A stretch of DNA of 64,000 nucleotides from Torreya grandis (GCA_037957365.1 JARHVA010000667.1:4480001-4544000), one strand, 5' to 3'. Positions 46,041 to 58,493 are shown, counted from the stretch's first letter. The notes: generated from the sequence alone by a model not told the origin. Numbers and translations: made by a program.

Positions 46041-46439
46041 TATTAAAAATGATCACACTCACCTTTTATCTAACTTAATCTCATCCTTTTCTTTCAAACC
46101 ACATTCATCTCCCTATTTTAGGGGCAACCAATTAAAAATTGAATCATGTGATTATCCATCAAAATCATATCCTAATCTTGAACAATGGGTACCATGGATC
46201 TAACCATGGCATGATTCTCATGGTAATTTCTATCCCTGTTACAAGATGGACTCCCATGGTCATTTTCACCTAAACCTCTTTTACACTTAATCAATCTTCT
46301 TGTGATTTTATTTTTACCTTCATAAAGGTGAACCTTTAAAGCCTATATAAATAAGTCTATGTCAAGCATACAAATCAAACAAAAAAAGAAAAGAAACAAT
46401 GTTATAACCAAAAAAAATCATGGGTCATTCCTAGAATTC
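46041..46439 (+). other. start of B2 3' non-coding region
   Basis: No coding trace after the integrase. The sequence is G-poor on the plus strand. Confidence 0.45.
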
Positions 46440-46600
46440 ACAGACTGCTCCCTTGAAGGACCATTGCCAAAAATATATCAATTTTTTTCAAAGGTAGACT
46501 ACCCCCTTGAAGGATAGCTACCAAAATCATTAAACAAATCACACAAACTTAGACCACTCCCTTGAAGGATGGCTGAGTAAAGCATTTGTCAAAGCATAGA
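46440..46600 (+). repeat. three ~55-bp tandem units 3' of B2 integrase
   Basis: The core CCCTTGAAGGA recurs at 46450, 46504 and 46559, each in the context AGACxxCxCCCTTGAAGGA followed by an A-rich spacer. Units are imperfect. Confidence 0.75.
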
Positions 46601-48559
46601 AATTTCTTAGAGGCTTCCCTCATTGATCAACTTACCCAACCCTCCCAAGAAATAACAAAATAGAAAAGAACCTATTATCAAAATCAAATCAAAAGCAAAC
46701 TATTTTTGAAAGTCACAATCATCTCTCAAAAACAAAATAATTTGGAAGATGCAATCAAATTTTATAAGTAGACTTCTTGCATCAATCAGTCTACACCTCA
46801 CATGACATGGAATTATTTATACTGGCTCTTTGATGACTTAAAGAAGAGGCAATCTAGTCTCAAAAGAAGGTTCCAATTTCATCCATACCCCTTTATGCAC
46901 TATAAGCAATGGATTTTGAACTTACTTGACATTATGTGATCAAGACACCATTTTAACCAACTAACGAATTCTAATGTGAAGCATTTGAATGGCTTATGTT
47001 CCTTAAGCCAATCCAACTTCAATTTATAGTAGTCCTTACCAAAGAAGAAGCATTATGCCCTCTTCTTAGCCTCTCATACTAGTTGATATATTCACTTAGA
47101 CATTTATCTCTCGATTATCTTCTCTTTTTCACATCTAGTTTTGTTATTTAACTTACTTTATGTGCTTCACTTTAAAAAAAAATGACCATAATCATAATTG
47201 AATCACATAACATCATCAAAATCCATAATATCAACATTGTAGTAATATCATAATGTCCATGAACAATGAGTAATAAACCATTTTCACCACATGTCTAAAT
47301 CTAAATGAGAAAGCATATACTCATTAAATTTTAGCATAAACATCATCATCATATCAATGTCATAAACATGATCATCTCAAATATGAAATTAAAACATCAT
47401 CCTATTCATTAGACAACATCACATTATCATCATAATCACATTAGATAACATTAGCCATAACAAACTCATCATATCAATACCATATCATTGGCCATCCATG
47501 AAAATTCATCACTTAAACCATAATCCTACCAAGTGAATCAACTATAAAAGATCACATTCATATTAAGATCAAAACCATTAACCTCATTATTACCATCATA
47601 TAAGTCATATATAAGTAACATCACATGTACCTAATCATGAGAAATAAAACATGAACCATGACATGCTAAACCATAATCATCACCATCCACATCATATTAA
47701 CATCAATATCATCATGAACATAAACTAAAGAGACATATCATCACATGGCCTAACTAGGTGAGTCCACATTCACATCATCGTGAGCATATCCATAATCAAT
47801 ATATCATCAATAATCAACATGATCATCATAACCATGAACCATAATCCATAAAATATCTATGTCTCATAAATAAACATCATCATGTATAAAAATATACATA
47901 TATCTCTCAAAATATACATCTTGCTACATTGGCTTATAGGTCAATATAAAAAATTCTATACATCATAAGTATCATGTATCATAATCGATATAAGAGCCTA
48001 AGGCATCACTGCCTCATAGATCTTGTCCTCTTATACCTAGAGCCTAACCTCCCATATATGTGACCCACTAACTTGGTGCCACTATGCCTACACCTCATAT
48101 CATCCTAGCCCTATACTTTCCCCAATAGGGATCATATGAACATCTCTTGAATACCAAGGCCTCATAGTATCACAACTCCTCTATTATCACTATGTATCTC
48201 TATAGAGGGATCATCCCTAATGGTCTTATAACCATTAGTAATACACCTCTTACCTGCCAATATGAATATCTCTCCTATATCACTAGGGCTAACTAAGCCC
48301 TTACTTGATCTTTCTCACTTGTGATGATGGATAAATGACCCTATGCTACTACCAACAATGCTTGTGCTTCTACTAAGGATGTCTATGTTGTGGCTAGGGT
48401 CGCTCATGCTTGGTCTCTCTCACCAATCATTGCCTACATATCTAGGGTAATCCCCTACACCTGAGCCTATTTAGTACCTCTCCCAATTGGATCAACATCC
48501 ATAGCCTACTAGTTACCATCACCCCACCAATATCAACTACATCATAAAGTGACTAGTAT
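46601..48559. other. non-coding, G-poor region with CAT/ATC-rich tract
   Basis: From about 47160 to 47970 the plus strand is dominated by CAT, ATC, AAC and TCA words, with very few G. No ORF or domain is seen. It may be 3' sequence of B2 or an old degenerate microsatellite. Confidence 0.45.
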
Positions 48560-49590
48560 CATATAGGTTACCCATATATAACACTTACATCATCTATATT
48601 GGCCCTAGATGATAGCTCTTATTGATCAAGGAATATCTAAACTGGCTATAGAGTGGGTAGTGGAAACTCTGCATCCTCCCTCTTGTACATAGAGAATACC
48701 TTGTACCAAGCCAAACTATTGTTGCTCCTTGATAAAAGATATCTACTATATCTCACCATATCATCTACCATATATCCATTGATAGCTTTATAGGGATAGT
48801 GTGTATTGAGCATAGTACACCCATTATAAAAACCTAGTGTATGGTCTTCAAATCACATCTCTAATAACCAAGGCATCTAGTAAACCTCTGAACCAATCAA
48901 TATCATGAACCCCTCCACCTAGTCTTAAGAGGGCAAAATTAGATCTCTACCTCATGAATCCAACTCATAAGTACATTTAAGCACACCCCTCCCATGACAA
49001 CCCCATTGATCATCAAACTTAAATTTGCTCATAATCCCAACAATGAAGAATAAACCTTACGCTGATACCATACCTCCTATGGGATTGAAAACCCCAAAAC
49101 TCTATAAATTTGGACTAGAAACATAGGTGACCATGCAAACACTGTGAAATGTAAGAACATCTCCACTAGCACCCCTAATAACAAATAGGGAAGCCTCCCA
49201 CTATTATAATCAAGTAATGCATAACAGGGGATTGCTATTATCAACATGGTTAGGAGCTACCTCGCACCCCTATCCCTTTAATATAATAGTGTATAGTAAA
49301 ACTCCCTTACATGTCACCTCATAAAATCAAGGTTATCCCCATACAATAATTCCATGAACTCATCCTACTCACCTATCCCTATGTGGTAGATTAGTGCCCC
49401 TCATATGGCTACCCACATGATCTTATGTATATCTTCAGGTAGGATAGTCATCTTGCCTATCAGAAATAGAAAGTGTTAGTGGTAGTATCGATGAGAGCCA
49501 CTATCATAGTTGTGTCCCATGACACATGCTGGTAATGCATCATACCACCAAAACATACCTTCTCCATATGGGCCCAATTATCAATAATCA
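48560..49590 (-). pseudogene. plant-mobile-domain-like relic
   Basis: On the minus strand a reading gives ALIDTTTNTFYF, then MGKMTILPEDIHKIMWVAI, GALIYHIGIG, DEFMELLYGDNLDFM and, after frame changes, LLTMLIIAIPCYALLDYNSG, RLPYLLLGVLVEMFLHFTVF. Plant mobile domain (MAIN/MAIL1-type, also carried by MULEs and Ty3 elements) has ALxERWxxxTxTFHLPxGEMTxTLxDVAxLxGLP in this place. The match is by eye, weak in the second half, and broken by many stops. It is probably a transposon-borne copy, not a host gene. Confidence 0.45.
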
Positions 49591-49929
49591 TCCCTTGATA
49601 AATCTCAAAAAATATCTAAGGCACTTAGTCTCACATCTAGATCCTTTCCAGTGCCTGCAAGGTTTGATAACAACAAACCTTAGTTCACTAACACACTTTA
49701 CCTATGAACTATATCCTTTTCCCCAACCTACCCTACTTTACCCATTTACCCATTACCCTTCACCCTACAACATAACTATGACCTTAACGTTCAACCTTAA
49801 ACTATCACCTATTAACCACAAATGTTACCCTTGACCTTGACATTCACCATTATATTTCAAATATTACCTATCAAATGTAAACATTACCCTTGACATCACT
49901 TTTAACCAAACATTCAAAACATCTGACAT
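49591..49929. other. no gene seen
   Basis: Pyrimidine-rich plus strand with loose TTACCCTTGAC-like repeats at about 49826 and 49884. It ends at the D 3' LTR. Confidence 0.45.
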
Positions 49930-50410
49930 TGTATGCAATCATAAATGCATCATGTCCATAAATCAATCCTAGATCTAATGGGATAGAACACACCTACACT
50001 TCTAATTGGGGGTCATATATTTGTTAAGTGGGAGCATGACCAATGTGAGGATCCACTAGACCCTATTGGGGGATCACTTATCACAACACACTATGTAAGA
50101 TAGGGTTTTAAAGCCTATAGTCTAGCACAATTAAATAACAACCCTAAAAGAGTCCTATGATTTAATATTTCACTAATCTAATAATAAGAAAAGTAAATAT
50201 AATCTAGTATGCACAAAAGCTTGTGGCACAAATTGGGGGTTAGTAAAGCAAATCAATCAAAACATATATATGAAACTTCAAATAAAATAAGTATGAGTAA
50301 CACCCTAATACATTAAATATGAATAGTAATATTATTCAAGCCAACACTTATGCTACTTCTATCTACTACAAGAGAGGATAACAAAGTTAGAATATAATTA
50401 TCTGAATGTG

Positions 50411-50432
50411 AACCCATTGAGACTCAATCTCT
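50411..50432 (-). repeat. LTR half of a 22-nt inverted repeat
   Basis: The plus strand here matches the reverse complement of 51043-51064 at 21 of 22 bases. The other half lies outside the LTR, just upstream of the PPT. Confidence 0.75.
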
Positions 50433-50645
50433 TCCTTGGATAATGGGGATTCACAAGAGGTTATTATGGTTTGTAAGGATCACTTTGTTAGGCCAAAGCA
50501 TCCAAGACCTATTCAGAAGGCTAGATTCTCAAAAATAAGAAACCTAAGTCTCCTCAAGTAGAATAGTGGAAGAGAAGATTGTGAAGAAGCATGAACAAAT
50601 AATAACTATTGATTGTATTTATTAATAATGACTAAAATGACCTTA

Positions 50646-50653
50646 TATTTATA
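50646..50653 (-). promoter_or_regulatory. TATA box in D LTR
   Basis: TATAAATA on the minus strand, conserved in the right LTR copy near 63953. Confidence 0.55.
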
Positions 50654-50695
50654 GGCAAAACTTACCTTAAAATTATTCGAGAATATCATCCATGA

Positions 50696-50829
50696 TAGGT
50701 TGACTCAATTGACCTAGCATATTTTCAAGCTAACTCACTAGATATGTGCTAGGTTAGTCATGAGGCTAACAAACCAAAAGAGAGAAAAGGGTCCCTAAAA
50801 TATACTAGGATGATGAGGTTGACCTAGTA
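50696..50829. repeat. array F1: AGGTCGACCT-type palindromes in D U3
   Basis: Units TAGGTTGACTCAATTGACC (50696), GCTAACTCACTAG...CTAGGTTAGTC (50730-50759) and GAGGTTGACCTAGTA (50815). Half-sites AGGTYGA/TCRACCT face each other. The array is about 40-175 bp upstream of the TATA box. Confidence 0.65.
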
Positions 50830-51005
50830 TGCTAAACAAGTGAAAAGTGTTCCAATAAAGGAAATGAAGGATGAAAAGAGGAAAATGACTAGAAGACTGT
50901 GCAAGGGAGGAGAAAAAGCTTAGGGAAAGGTTTTGGGAACTAGTTGGATTGGTAATAATATGGAAAAAGGGACAATAATCTTACAAAGTACCAATTGTCT
51001 ACCCA

Positions 51006-51015
51006 CCCCTTTCTC
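51006..51015 (-). other. polypurine tract of D
   Basis: GAGAAAGGGG on the minus strand, directly before the 3' LTR start TGGGTAGACA. It fixes the LTR boundary and the element orientation. Confidence 0.8.
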
Positions 51016-51724
51016 AATGCACCCCTTAGGGTATGTACTCAGAGAGATTGAGTCTCGATGGGTTCCTGTAAGATGTAAAGTATTAGTATTTGATAAAAGT
51101 TAAAAATATTATGTGTATACATATGCCCCACTCAAATCTCATCATGCATCACTAAGGTGTAATAGGGGATGGTGCTTTGAGAAAGAGCATAAGGATACAC
51201 ACAACACTGATGCTAAAAAAAATTGTAGTATTTTAAAGAAAAAATAATTGAAATTAAAGGACTAAAAGGGAAACTAATCTAAAAAAGTAAATAACTAAAA
51301 AATAAATGCAATGCGTACCTTGACTTACCTTTATCATGGGATGGTTGTCTATTGTATTTTTAGTTTTGATTGTGTAAGGCATAAAGACTGCTTTCAACAA
51401 ACCCAATAATACAAAATTAAAGAGAAAAACAAATAAATGCAAGAAAATCCAAGATAACTGGTGCTATGAGGATGGGATGTACTTGGGAAATTTGGCAAGC
51501 TAGGGTGATAGGTGTTATGTAAGACCAAATGACCAAGTCATACAATAAGATTAAATTGGGTAACTAAAAAGTCAAGGCTACTAAAGATTGAAAAACTCAA
51601 ATAAGCTATTCTAAAGTAAGAAAGGCAAACTCACCAAATCAAACCAAGGATATATGCCAAACATGATGGTAAAATAAAAACAAAAGAAATGGGTAAAAGA
51701 CTAAATAAAAAGATAAAATGGTAA

Positions 51725-51866
51725 AATAACATTGATGAGTGAGAAGTAACAATCCACATCTCAATCATTAATGGAAAAAGGTGCATAAAAAGAAAAACAA
51801 CACTGTCAAGTGAGTAGTAACAAGCCTCATCTCACTCAATAATGGAAAAAGGGTAGGAACTCAGGT
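51725..51866 (-). repeat. two ~71-bp tandem units in D 3' region
   Basis: GTGAG-AGTAACAA...CATCTCA-TCA--AATGGAAAAAGG occurs at 51739 and 51810. Confidence 0.65.
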
Positions 51867-53069
51867 GTCTATAACAACAAGACAAAAAAATCACGATAAA
51901 TGGTAAAAGGAAAGTAAAATAAGTCTAGTGAATATAAAGTGATGTAAATAAAATGATCCAAAGGTACTCAAACATATTGTTTCAATCTAAGGATAGATAA
52001 AACTAAAACAAAGTAGTGCTAACATGTTTTTAAGAGATGAAGAAGAAAGAATTAAAGAAGAAGGGAAAATAAATTTAGAATCATAATTTGTCTATCAAGG
52101 GGGTAAAATGAAATGGGTTGAGGGGAGAATGAAGGAAAAACCAAGGTAGAGAGAACTATTTATCAAAGTCAAGACACTTAAATTAAGTTTTTCAAAACAA
52201 GAGGAATTTCGACCTTAAGAACTATGAAGAACTTCTCTTAGCGACACAAGTCTTGGGTAAACAAATGGAGTATATAGATCATCCTAGGAAGGCTATATGC
52301 ATGAGAATTACAATGTTCTTACCTCCTCATGACGTGTTCCCTGCTCTTTAGGACCGTTTATAGAGTCATTAGTCTATTGTGAAGATTGGGTACTTATGTG
52401 AGAAAGTAGGTATCACCATAAAGTTTCTTTTTGAAATCCCTTATTCTAATCTACTAGCCTACTAGACCCCAAAGGACTTTGGCTCTATATGAAGCTAACT
52501 GTGGAGTTTGAGATTTGATTAGAGATAGGATATGTGCTTGTAATCACATCTTTTGGTGTGAATTTGACTTTTGAGATTTGTATGTTACCTTTTAAATATC
52601 ATTGCCTTTTATTTAAATGATTTAGAGTTTAAATTTCTTTTGATAGCTTTTTCTATTCCTCCTCCATACAAATTTGGAAAACTAGACATGAGTACTGAAG
52701 ATGACTTTTATTTGAAAACTTGAGACAAGGTTGCTAAGAGAGAGAAACTTCAAAGAGCATGGGGTCTAAGAGTCTCATAAATCAAGGTGAAATAAAAGTT
52801 CTATCTTGACTTTGACCTTGTTTTATCCAATACAGAGATGAAATAAATGAGAAAATAAGAGGAATGACACATGAAACAATTTAAATTACTTCAAGTTAAA
52901 AAAAATGTGACAAAGGGCAAAGATAAGGGATACAATGATAGAAAAGTGTGATTCCTTATCATAATAAAGAGGGAAGTGGAGAAAACATGCTAACATAGTT
53001 TGTTTGAAAATTTTATCTAACAAAAGAAGTAAAAGCTAAAGTTGAGAACAAGGATCAATAATAGGAAAA

Positions 53070-53360
53070 GATGGTAATTTTATGAGGAGGGATGGGTCCT
53101 ATCCATGGTATTAGAAATCAACTCATAAAAGAGAGACCCATGAGGGTGATAATAAACAAGATAAAAAGAGAGTGAGGAACCTTCTTAATAAGCAACTCAC
53201 AAATAAAAACCCAAAGGATACCAAAATAACATTGGCAAGTAGCAAAAAGAGAAGAAAATGATTAAAAATATGGTGGTTTTATGAGGGATGATGGGTCTTA
53301 TCCATAGTCTTACAAAGAAACTCATAAAATAAAAACCTAAGGGGTGTGAAAAACAAGAGA
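53070..53360 (-). repeat. two ~200-bp units in D 3' region
   Basis: TTTTATGAGG(A)GGGATGGGTCxTATCCAT...ACTCATAAAA...AAACAAGA recurs at about 53077 and 53278, with a partial third copy near 53430. Confidence 0.6.
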
Positions 53361-53559
53361 AAATACAATAATTATAAGGGATACTATGGTACATCAAGAA
53401 ACCAAAAGACCAAAAGGGAGGACTAAAGGTTTATGAAAAGAGGGCATTGCTGCAAAAGGAGAGACCCATGATTAAGTAACCTACAAAAATTATTAGAAAT
53501 ATATAGATAGAAAACATGAAAAGAATGAAATTTTTAGGCAAAGTAATTTTTAAATAATT

Positions 53560-54800
53560 GAGTGTTAGTGGGTTCTTTAAAAACATGGCCATCATTATTT
53601 TGAAGACGGTATGTGCTTGGACCAAGAATGTCTTTGACTAAATATAAACCCTACTATTTTTGGGCATATTTGCCTTCTTTGTAGTGGGTGTAATATAATT
53701 TAAGTACAAGATCACCAACATTGAAAGTATATATTTTAACACATTTGTTATGTTGTCAGGTGATGTGAGCCTTGTATTGGTGGTTATGTTGTAATGTAGA
53801 AAGGTTATGTTCATCAAGAAGATCAAGGGCATGAAGGTAAGATTCATGTAATGCTTCATCGGGAATAATACAATGAAGAGATATATGAAGGGAAGGAAGC
53901 TCAAATTCTAATGGAAGGACTAAATTAGAACCATAGACTAACAAAAATAGAGTTGCCCCAGTGGTAGTATGAATGCTAGTTCGATAGGCCCAGAGGGTAA
54001 CGTAAATATGATTGTGCTAATTCGAACATGTTTCAAGAATAGTCTTCTGGAGAATTTTGTTGAGAATTTTATTGGTGGCCTTAGCTTGACCATTACATTA
54101 TGGATGATAAGGCATGGACAACTTATGATTGATCATAAATTTGGTACAAAGTTTTTTAACGTGTTTATTTTTTAAATTAACACCATTGTTTGAAATGATA
54201 GTATGGGGAATGCAAAAATGGCAAATAATTTGGTTAAGAATGAACTTGGAAATGGTAAGACCAGTAACATTAACAAAGGGCATGGATTCTACCTACTTGG
54301 TAAAGTAGTCAGTAGTGGCGATGATAAAAATGTGCCCATCTTAAGAGTGAGGAAGTTTACGAATGAGATCAAATCCCCATGTGGAAAATGGCCAAGGAGA
54401 TTTGATAGTTTGAATCTCGATAAGAGATTAATGGATAATATCATTATGAAGTTGACAATAACTATAATTCTAAGCATATTAAATTGTATCCTTTTCAATA
54501 TTAGGCCAAAATTAACCCATACATAGGCATTTAAGTGTTGTAGCATATCCACTATAGTGACCACCACAAATGCTCTCATGTTCTAGTTCGAGTAGAGGAG
54601 GGACCTCATCTTCCATAAAATAATAGAACAAGGTACCTTTGGAATTGTGATAGTAAAGGATGTTATGTTAAAATACATACTTGAAATCTTGTTTATGAAT
54701 GTGTATCTTTCATGAGAATCTAGATTAGAAAGATAAGTTTGATGTTCTAGGAATTGAATGATATCTTGATACCAAGGGCTTTGTTGAATATTCACAACAT
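53560..54800 (-). pseudogene. integrase of D
   Basis: Read on the minus strand in several frames: zinc-finger relic near 54560, LTLPSRxNPCPLLMLLVLPF-like core start, then TISKFILNQIICHFCIPHTI, ISNNGVNLKNKHVKKLC, LSMPYHP, LWAYRTSIHTTTGATLFLLV, YGSNLVLPLEFELPSL and VGDLVLKLYYTHYKEGK. As in B2, the ITDNG Asp is Asn. Confidence 0.85.
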
Positions 54801-54999
54801 TAATGTGATAGATAAGTGAATCAAGTGGTTGTGTAGATGAATGAGATTTTAAAATTTGGATAATAAAGGAAGGATTATAAAGAACTTGATGAGGATGAAA
54901 GAGAGAAATTAAAGAGACAAGAGAAACAAGAATATAATTTTGCTCTCGAGGAATAGGCTCGATAGTGAAAGAGATAAAGTCCTTAGTAAGAGTGACTGA

Positions 55000-55320
55000 A
55001 ATTTGATGATAGGTGATAAGGTTATCACTTTTACATTAATAATCACCATTAAATTAATAATAAATGAGTTGATAATCTCCTAAAGCATGAATATATTGGA
55101 TGTCTAGATCAAGATCAGCTCTCATGCCTAAGATAAGAGCTTCGTATTTGGCCATATTGTTGGTGAAATCAAAGGTAAATAAAAAAGCTAAAGGAATGAT
55201 CTTACTAAGAGGACTAGTAAGAATGCAACCTACCCCATCTCCTTGAATGCATTTAGCACCATCAAAGTGGAGGGTCTAAGTATCCTCATGTAAGTCAACA
55301 TTAACTTCAAGGAGCTCCTT
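55000..55320 (-). pseudogene. archaeal-type RNase H of D
   Basis: LHFDGAKCIQGDGVGCILTS, PLAFLFTFDFTNNMAKYEAL, ILGMRADLDLDIQYIHALGD and YQLIYY. FDGA and GDYQL are kept; the Glu of MAEYEA has become Lys. Confidence 0.8.
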
Positions 55321-55325
55321 GATAA

Positions 55326-55990
55326 CTACCTTTGGTTTAGTATTATCAGAGGGAGGGGAAGATTCTTCAAGATTATTAGATTCAAGATAAAATTAAAGCT
55401 ATGAAAATAGTCTTTAAGGGATATATCATGATTAAGACCATTAATGAAAAGGATATTGTCATTGGGAAGATCATCTTGAAGCAAAGAAGTGGCTGGAATG
55501 GGAGCTGTGGCAAGTTGGTTAGCTATAATTTGTCCTTTAAAAATTTTTTGGGTGATGATGCAGAGATCAAATTCCATAAGTAAGACCATCCAATTGCCAA
55601 TTATATCTCCAAGAAGAAAGGTTTTGGAGAAGAAATGATGAAGGGGGTTAGAATGAATGATGACACAAGTAGTTTGATATAACATATAATGATGAATCTT
55701 TTTATCCATAAAATAGATAGCTAGGTAATCATGCTTAAATTTGGTATAATGTGTCTCATAATCAATGAAACCTCAACTAATGTAGTAAATATAATACTCT
55801 ATTCCTATATCATCTTGTGGGAAACCATTGCCCCAACTGAAATAGGTGTGGAAGAAGTATAGAGAATAAATGGTTTATCATTGGAAGATGGACAAAGTGT
55901 AGGTGGATGAAGTAATGACTCTTTCATATTATCAAAGGATTTTTGACATGGATCTATCCATTCTAAATCTATACCTTTCTTGAGAATGGA
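55326..55990 (-). pseudogene. RNase H of D
   Basis: The open segment 55326-55709 starts KKIHHYMLYQTTCVIIHSNP and contains NWMVLLMEFDLCIITQKIFK, GQIIANQLATAPIPA, the conserved tail of the Tat RNase H. The N-terminal part (TSSTPISVGAMVSH) lies in other frames up to about 55990. Confidence 0.75.
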
Positions 55991-56005
55991 ATTGATGGAG
56001 TAAAT

Positions 56006-56932
56006 TCAATAATCCATTTCATGGACAAAGCATCTAATTGCCCCAAGTTTGCCTAAATAAGTATGAATATCAAGAATAGATAAAGGAATGGGTATGTTAA
56101 TAATAACACTAATTTTGGCTAGGTCAACATTGATGCTATGAAGAGAGACTAAGAATCCTAACAATTTTCTAGATGTGACTCCAAAAACACATTTGAAAGG
56201 ATTAAGTCTAAATTTGTATTTAAGGAGAATTAAAGATGATAGCAAGATCAGAAAGATGGTTCTTATGAAGTTTGGATTTAGAAATAAGATCATCCACATA
56301 AGTTTTAACAAATTTTTGGATGAAATAATGAAATATGTGAGTCATAACACATTATTAGATAGCTCTGGAATTTTTAAGGCTAAAGGGTAATTTTGATGTA
56401 ATAATAGGTACCCCATTCTATGGTAAAAGTAGTCCTATGTTGGTCCTCGAGAGTGATGTGAATTTGATTATATCTCAAGAAGCCATCTATAAGAGATAAC
56501 ATTTCATAAATAGCTATGGAATTGATGATGGCATCTATTGAAATTAAGGGGAAGTTATCCTTAGGACAGGCAAGATTAAGGTTATAGAAATCAATACAAA
56601 TGTGGATGACCATGGTGACCTTTTGAATAGGAACAATGTTAGAAACAATGTTTAATGAATTTAAAATCTAGTAGTTTAATGATTTCCTTATGACATAGAT
56701 TAGTGACTTCAGGTGGGAATTTTAATTGATTTTGACACACTTGCTTAGCATCAAGATAAGTGATGATGTTATGAACCACAATATGAGGGTCAATTCTAGG
56801 CATGTTTTTGTAGGACCAAGTGAATGCCTCTTGATATTTATCAAAGAATAAGTTAAAGCTATCATGCTCAAATGGTGAGAGTTCTTGATAAATCATGATT
56901 GGTCAAGGAGAAGATGGATTACTATATTTCAA
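56006..56932 (-). pseudogene. reverse transcriptase of D
   Basis: Three open pieces: 56639-56896 (FFDKYQEAFTWSYKNMPRID, HNIITYLDAKQVCQNQLKF), 56380-56613 (VIHICIDFYNLNLACPKDNF, MLSLIDGFLRYNQIHITLED, FTIEWGTYYY) and 56006-56311 (FRLNPFKCVFGVTSRKLLGF). The order is that of Tat RT. Upstream coding sequence is cut at 56933 by element E. Confidence 0.85.
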
Positions 56933-57692
56933 TGACATAAATTCACACAAGCACTTGAGTAGGCTGATTGCTTACCTTTACTGTTTGACAGTCTTGGTAT
57001 ATTTCAACAAGATGATTACTTCCAACTTACTTAAGAGTCCTTGATTAATTAAAGAGGATAAAATTTGTTTCTTAATATTTTTTATTATGTGAAAAACCAC
57101 TTACCATATTTTAATAATCAAACACACAATATTCTACTCATAGTCATACAAAAATAATGTATACAAAATTTTCAACATCACAATCCATACTTCATCAACT
57201 TTCTTTGCTTTTTTCACATTCATCCATATATCCTTAAAATTTAATACATTATCACCCCTTAAAAATTTACTCCACCACCATTTCAACTAACATAATTGAA
57301 TCTTGGAGCTATTCCCACGTTGGTTCCTTTTAAAGTACCTTGCATTTTTGTATGTTTTAACAATATAACTAATACTTTTACATGCCCTATAAACTAAAGA
57401 GATACTTAGTACCTTTAGCATAATCTTAATACTATAAGAAAAATAATTAACATGTTTTAAAACTTTACCAACATCATACAATACATGGAACCTTTTTTAC
57501 AAAGCTTAAGAAATTCAAATTTTCAAAAGTGTCATTTTGGAGGGAAACTCCATATTTCAAATTTTACTCAACTTGAACTAATTTTTATCACTCCCAAGAA
57601 AAAATCAGGACATAATACACATAAAAAAACATAATAGATAAAAATAAATCCAAAAATGAGTCCTTATTGGGATCCACAAGGATGACCCTGCA
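56933..57692 (-). repeat. 3' LTR of E (partial) or short LTR copy
   Basis: 760 bp matching 61217-61975 at both ends. On the minus strand it starts TGCAGGGTCATCC (57692). It stops at 56933, where D pol resumes, while the right copy may continue to 60140. Confidence 0.75.
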
Positions 57693-58493
57693 TTATACTA
57701 CTAAGCTGAAGAAAATTTGCCATATAAGTCAACTTGGTGTATGTTCTTCCTTAGCTACATTGTACCTCCTGATGGAAAGTTGATACTAATAATTGCCTAT
57801 CATAGGGGTGAACATGTTCCTTGGACCCACAATTATTCCTCTTATAGTTCTACTTCCTCATTGGTGTACTTGCACATGCAACAAACTTGTCAAAGAAAAC
57901 ACTGTTGTTGTCTTCTGCTACCTGCTTTGGATGTGAAAACCATGCTTCCATCCCTTCAAACTAATTCATCCAAAAATTTATTTCATATGACACTATTTAT
58001 TAAAATGTGTTTTCTTCATCCTTCACCCATTATATTTTCTTAGTACACTCCACCTCATGCATGTCAACTCTTAAGTCTTTACATACCATTTTCTTTCATA
58101 ATTGCTTGGTTTGTTGACCTATATCATCTACATAACTTCCTTTTGAATTATATATAAATAAGGACTAATTTTTCACTTACATATTCTCATTTTATTAACT
58201 CATCAATCTCATAACATTCCATTTACTTGGCTATTCTTCTTGGACCTGTTGTACCTTACTCAACTCTTTTTCCCCTCCTTCCTTCTCAAGGCTTTCCCTC
58301 ATGCATGTGAGCTTGCCTATCATGCATTATATGAATTCAAAACTAAAAATATTCACTAAATGTTGAGACAAATTTTCAAATAACTCATGCAAGGCTTAAT
58401 TTAAAAATTATCACTTGCTAATGGTTTACATTCCTCAACTTGGGTTGCCTCAATATCTTTGGGCTATTCTTCCAACTTCATTTCTTTATTTTC
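57693..58493 (-). other. no gene recognised; RT and integrase of E absent
   Basis: 0.8 kb between the E protease and its left LTR. A chromovirus-like element should have more than 3 kb of RT-RNase H-integrase here. Short open stretches show no motif I can name. Confidence 0.5.

Larger units (their letters stand above)
35396..47000 (+). mobile_element. B2: Tat-type Ty3/gypsy element, long copy
   Basis: Plus-strand order is 5' LTR, PBS, leader, gag, a long Ser/Thr/Pro-rich spacer, protease, RT, RNase H, archaeal-type RNase H, integrase, then a long 3' non-coding region with tandem repeats. This is the full Tat plan. No 3' LTR is found, so the right end is uncertain (46100-48000). All domains carry stops. 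Confidence 0.85.
49930..51005 (-). repeat. 3' LTR of D
   Basis: The minus-strand start TGGGTAGACAATTGG (51005) directly follows a purine tract; the end is ...GCATACA at 49930. Length 1076 bp. The part 49930-50703 matches 63238-64000 at the right edge. Confidence 0.8.
51016..53559 (-). other. long 3' non-coding region of D
   Basis: 2.5 kb between integrase and PPT, purine-rich on the plus strand, with no coding trace. Long 3' regions with tandem repeats are known in Ogre-type Tat elements. Confidence 0.6.

Noticed and set aside
53197..53625. Hydrophobic minus-strand ORFs suggesting small membrane proteins or an env-like gene in D
   Set aside because: The region is purine-rich on the plus strand, so its complement encodes Phe/Leu/Ser by composition; it lies after integrase in repeat-bearing 3' sequence and the ORFs are short and broken.
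57717..58043. 108-codon plus-strand ORF with many Cys and Leu
   Set aside because: Opposite in direction to E and D, no signal or domain recognised, sits between E protease and its LTR; most likely chance.
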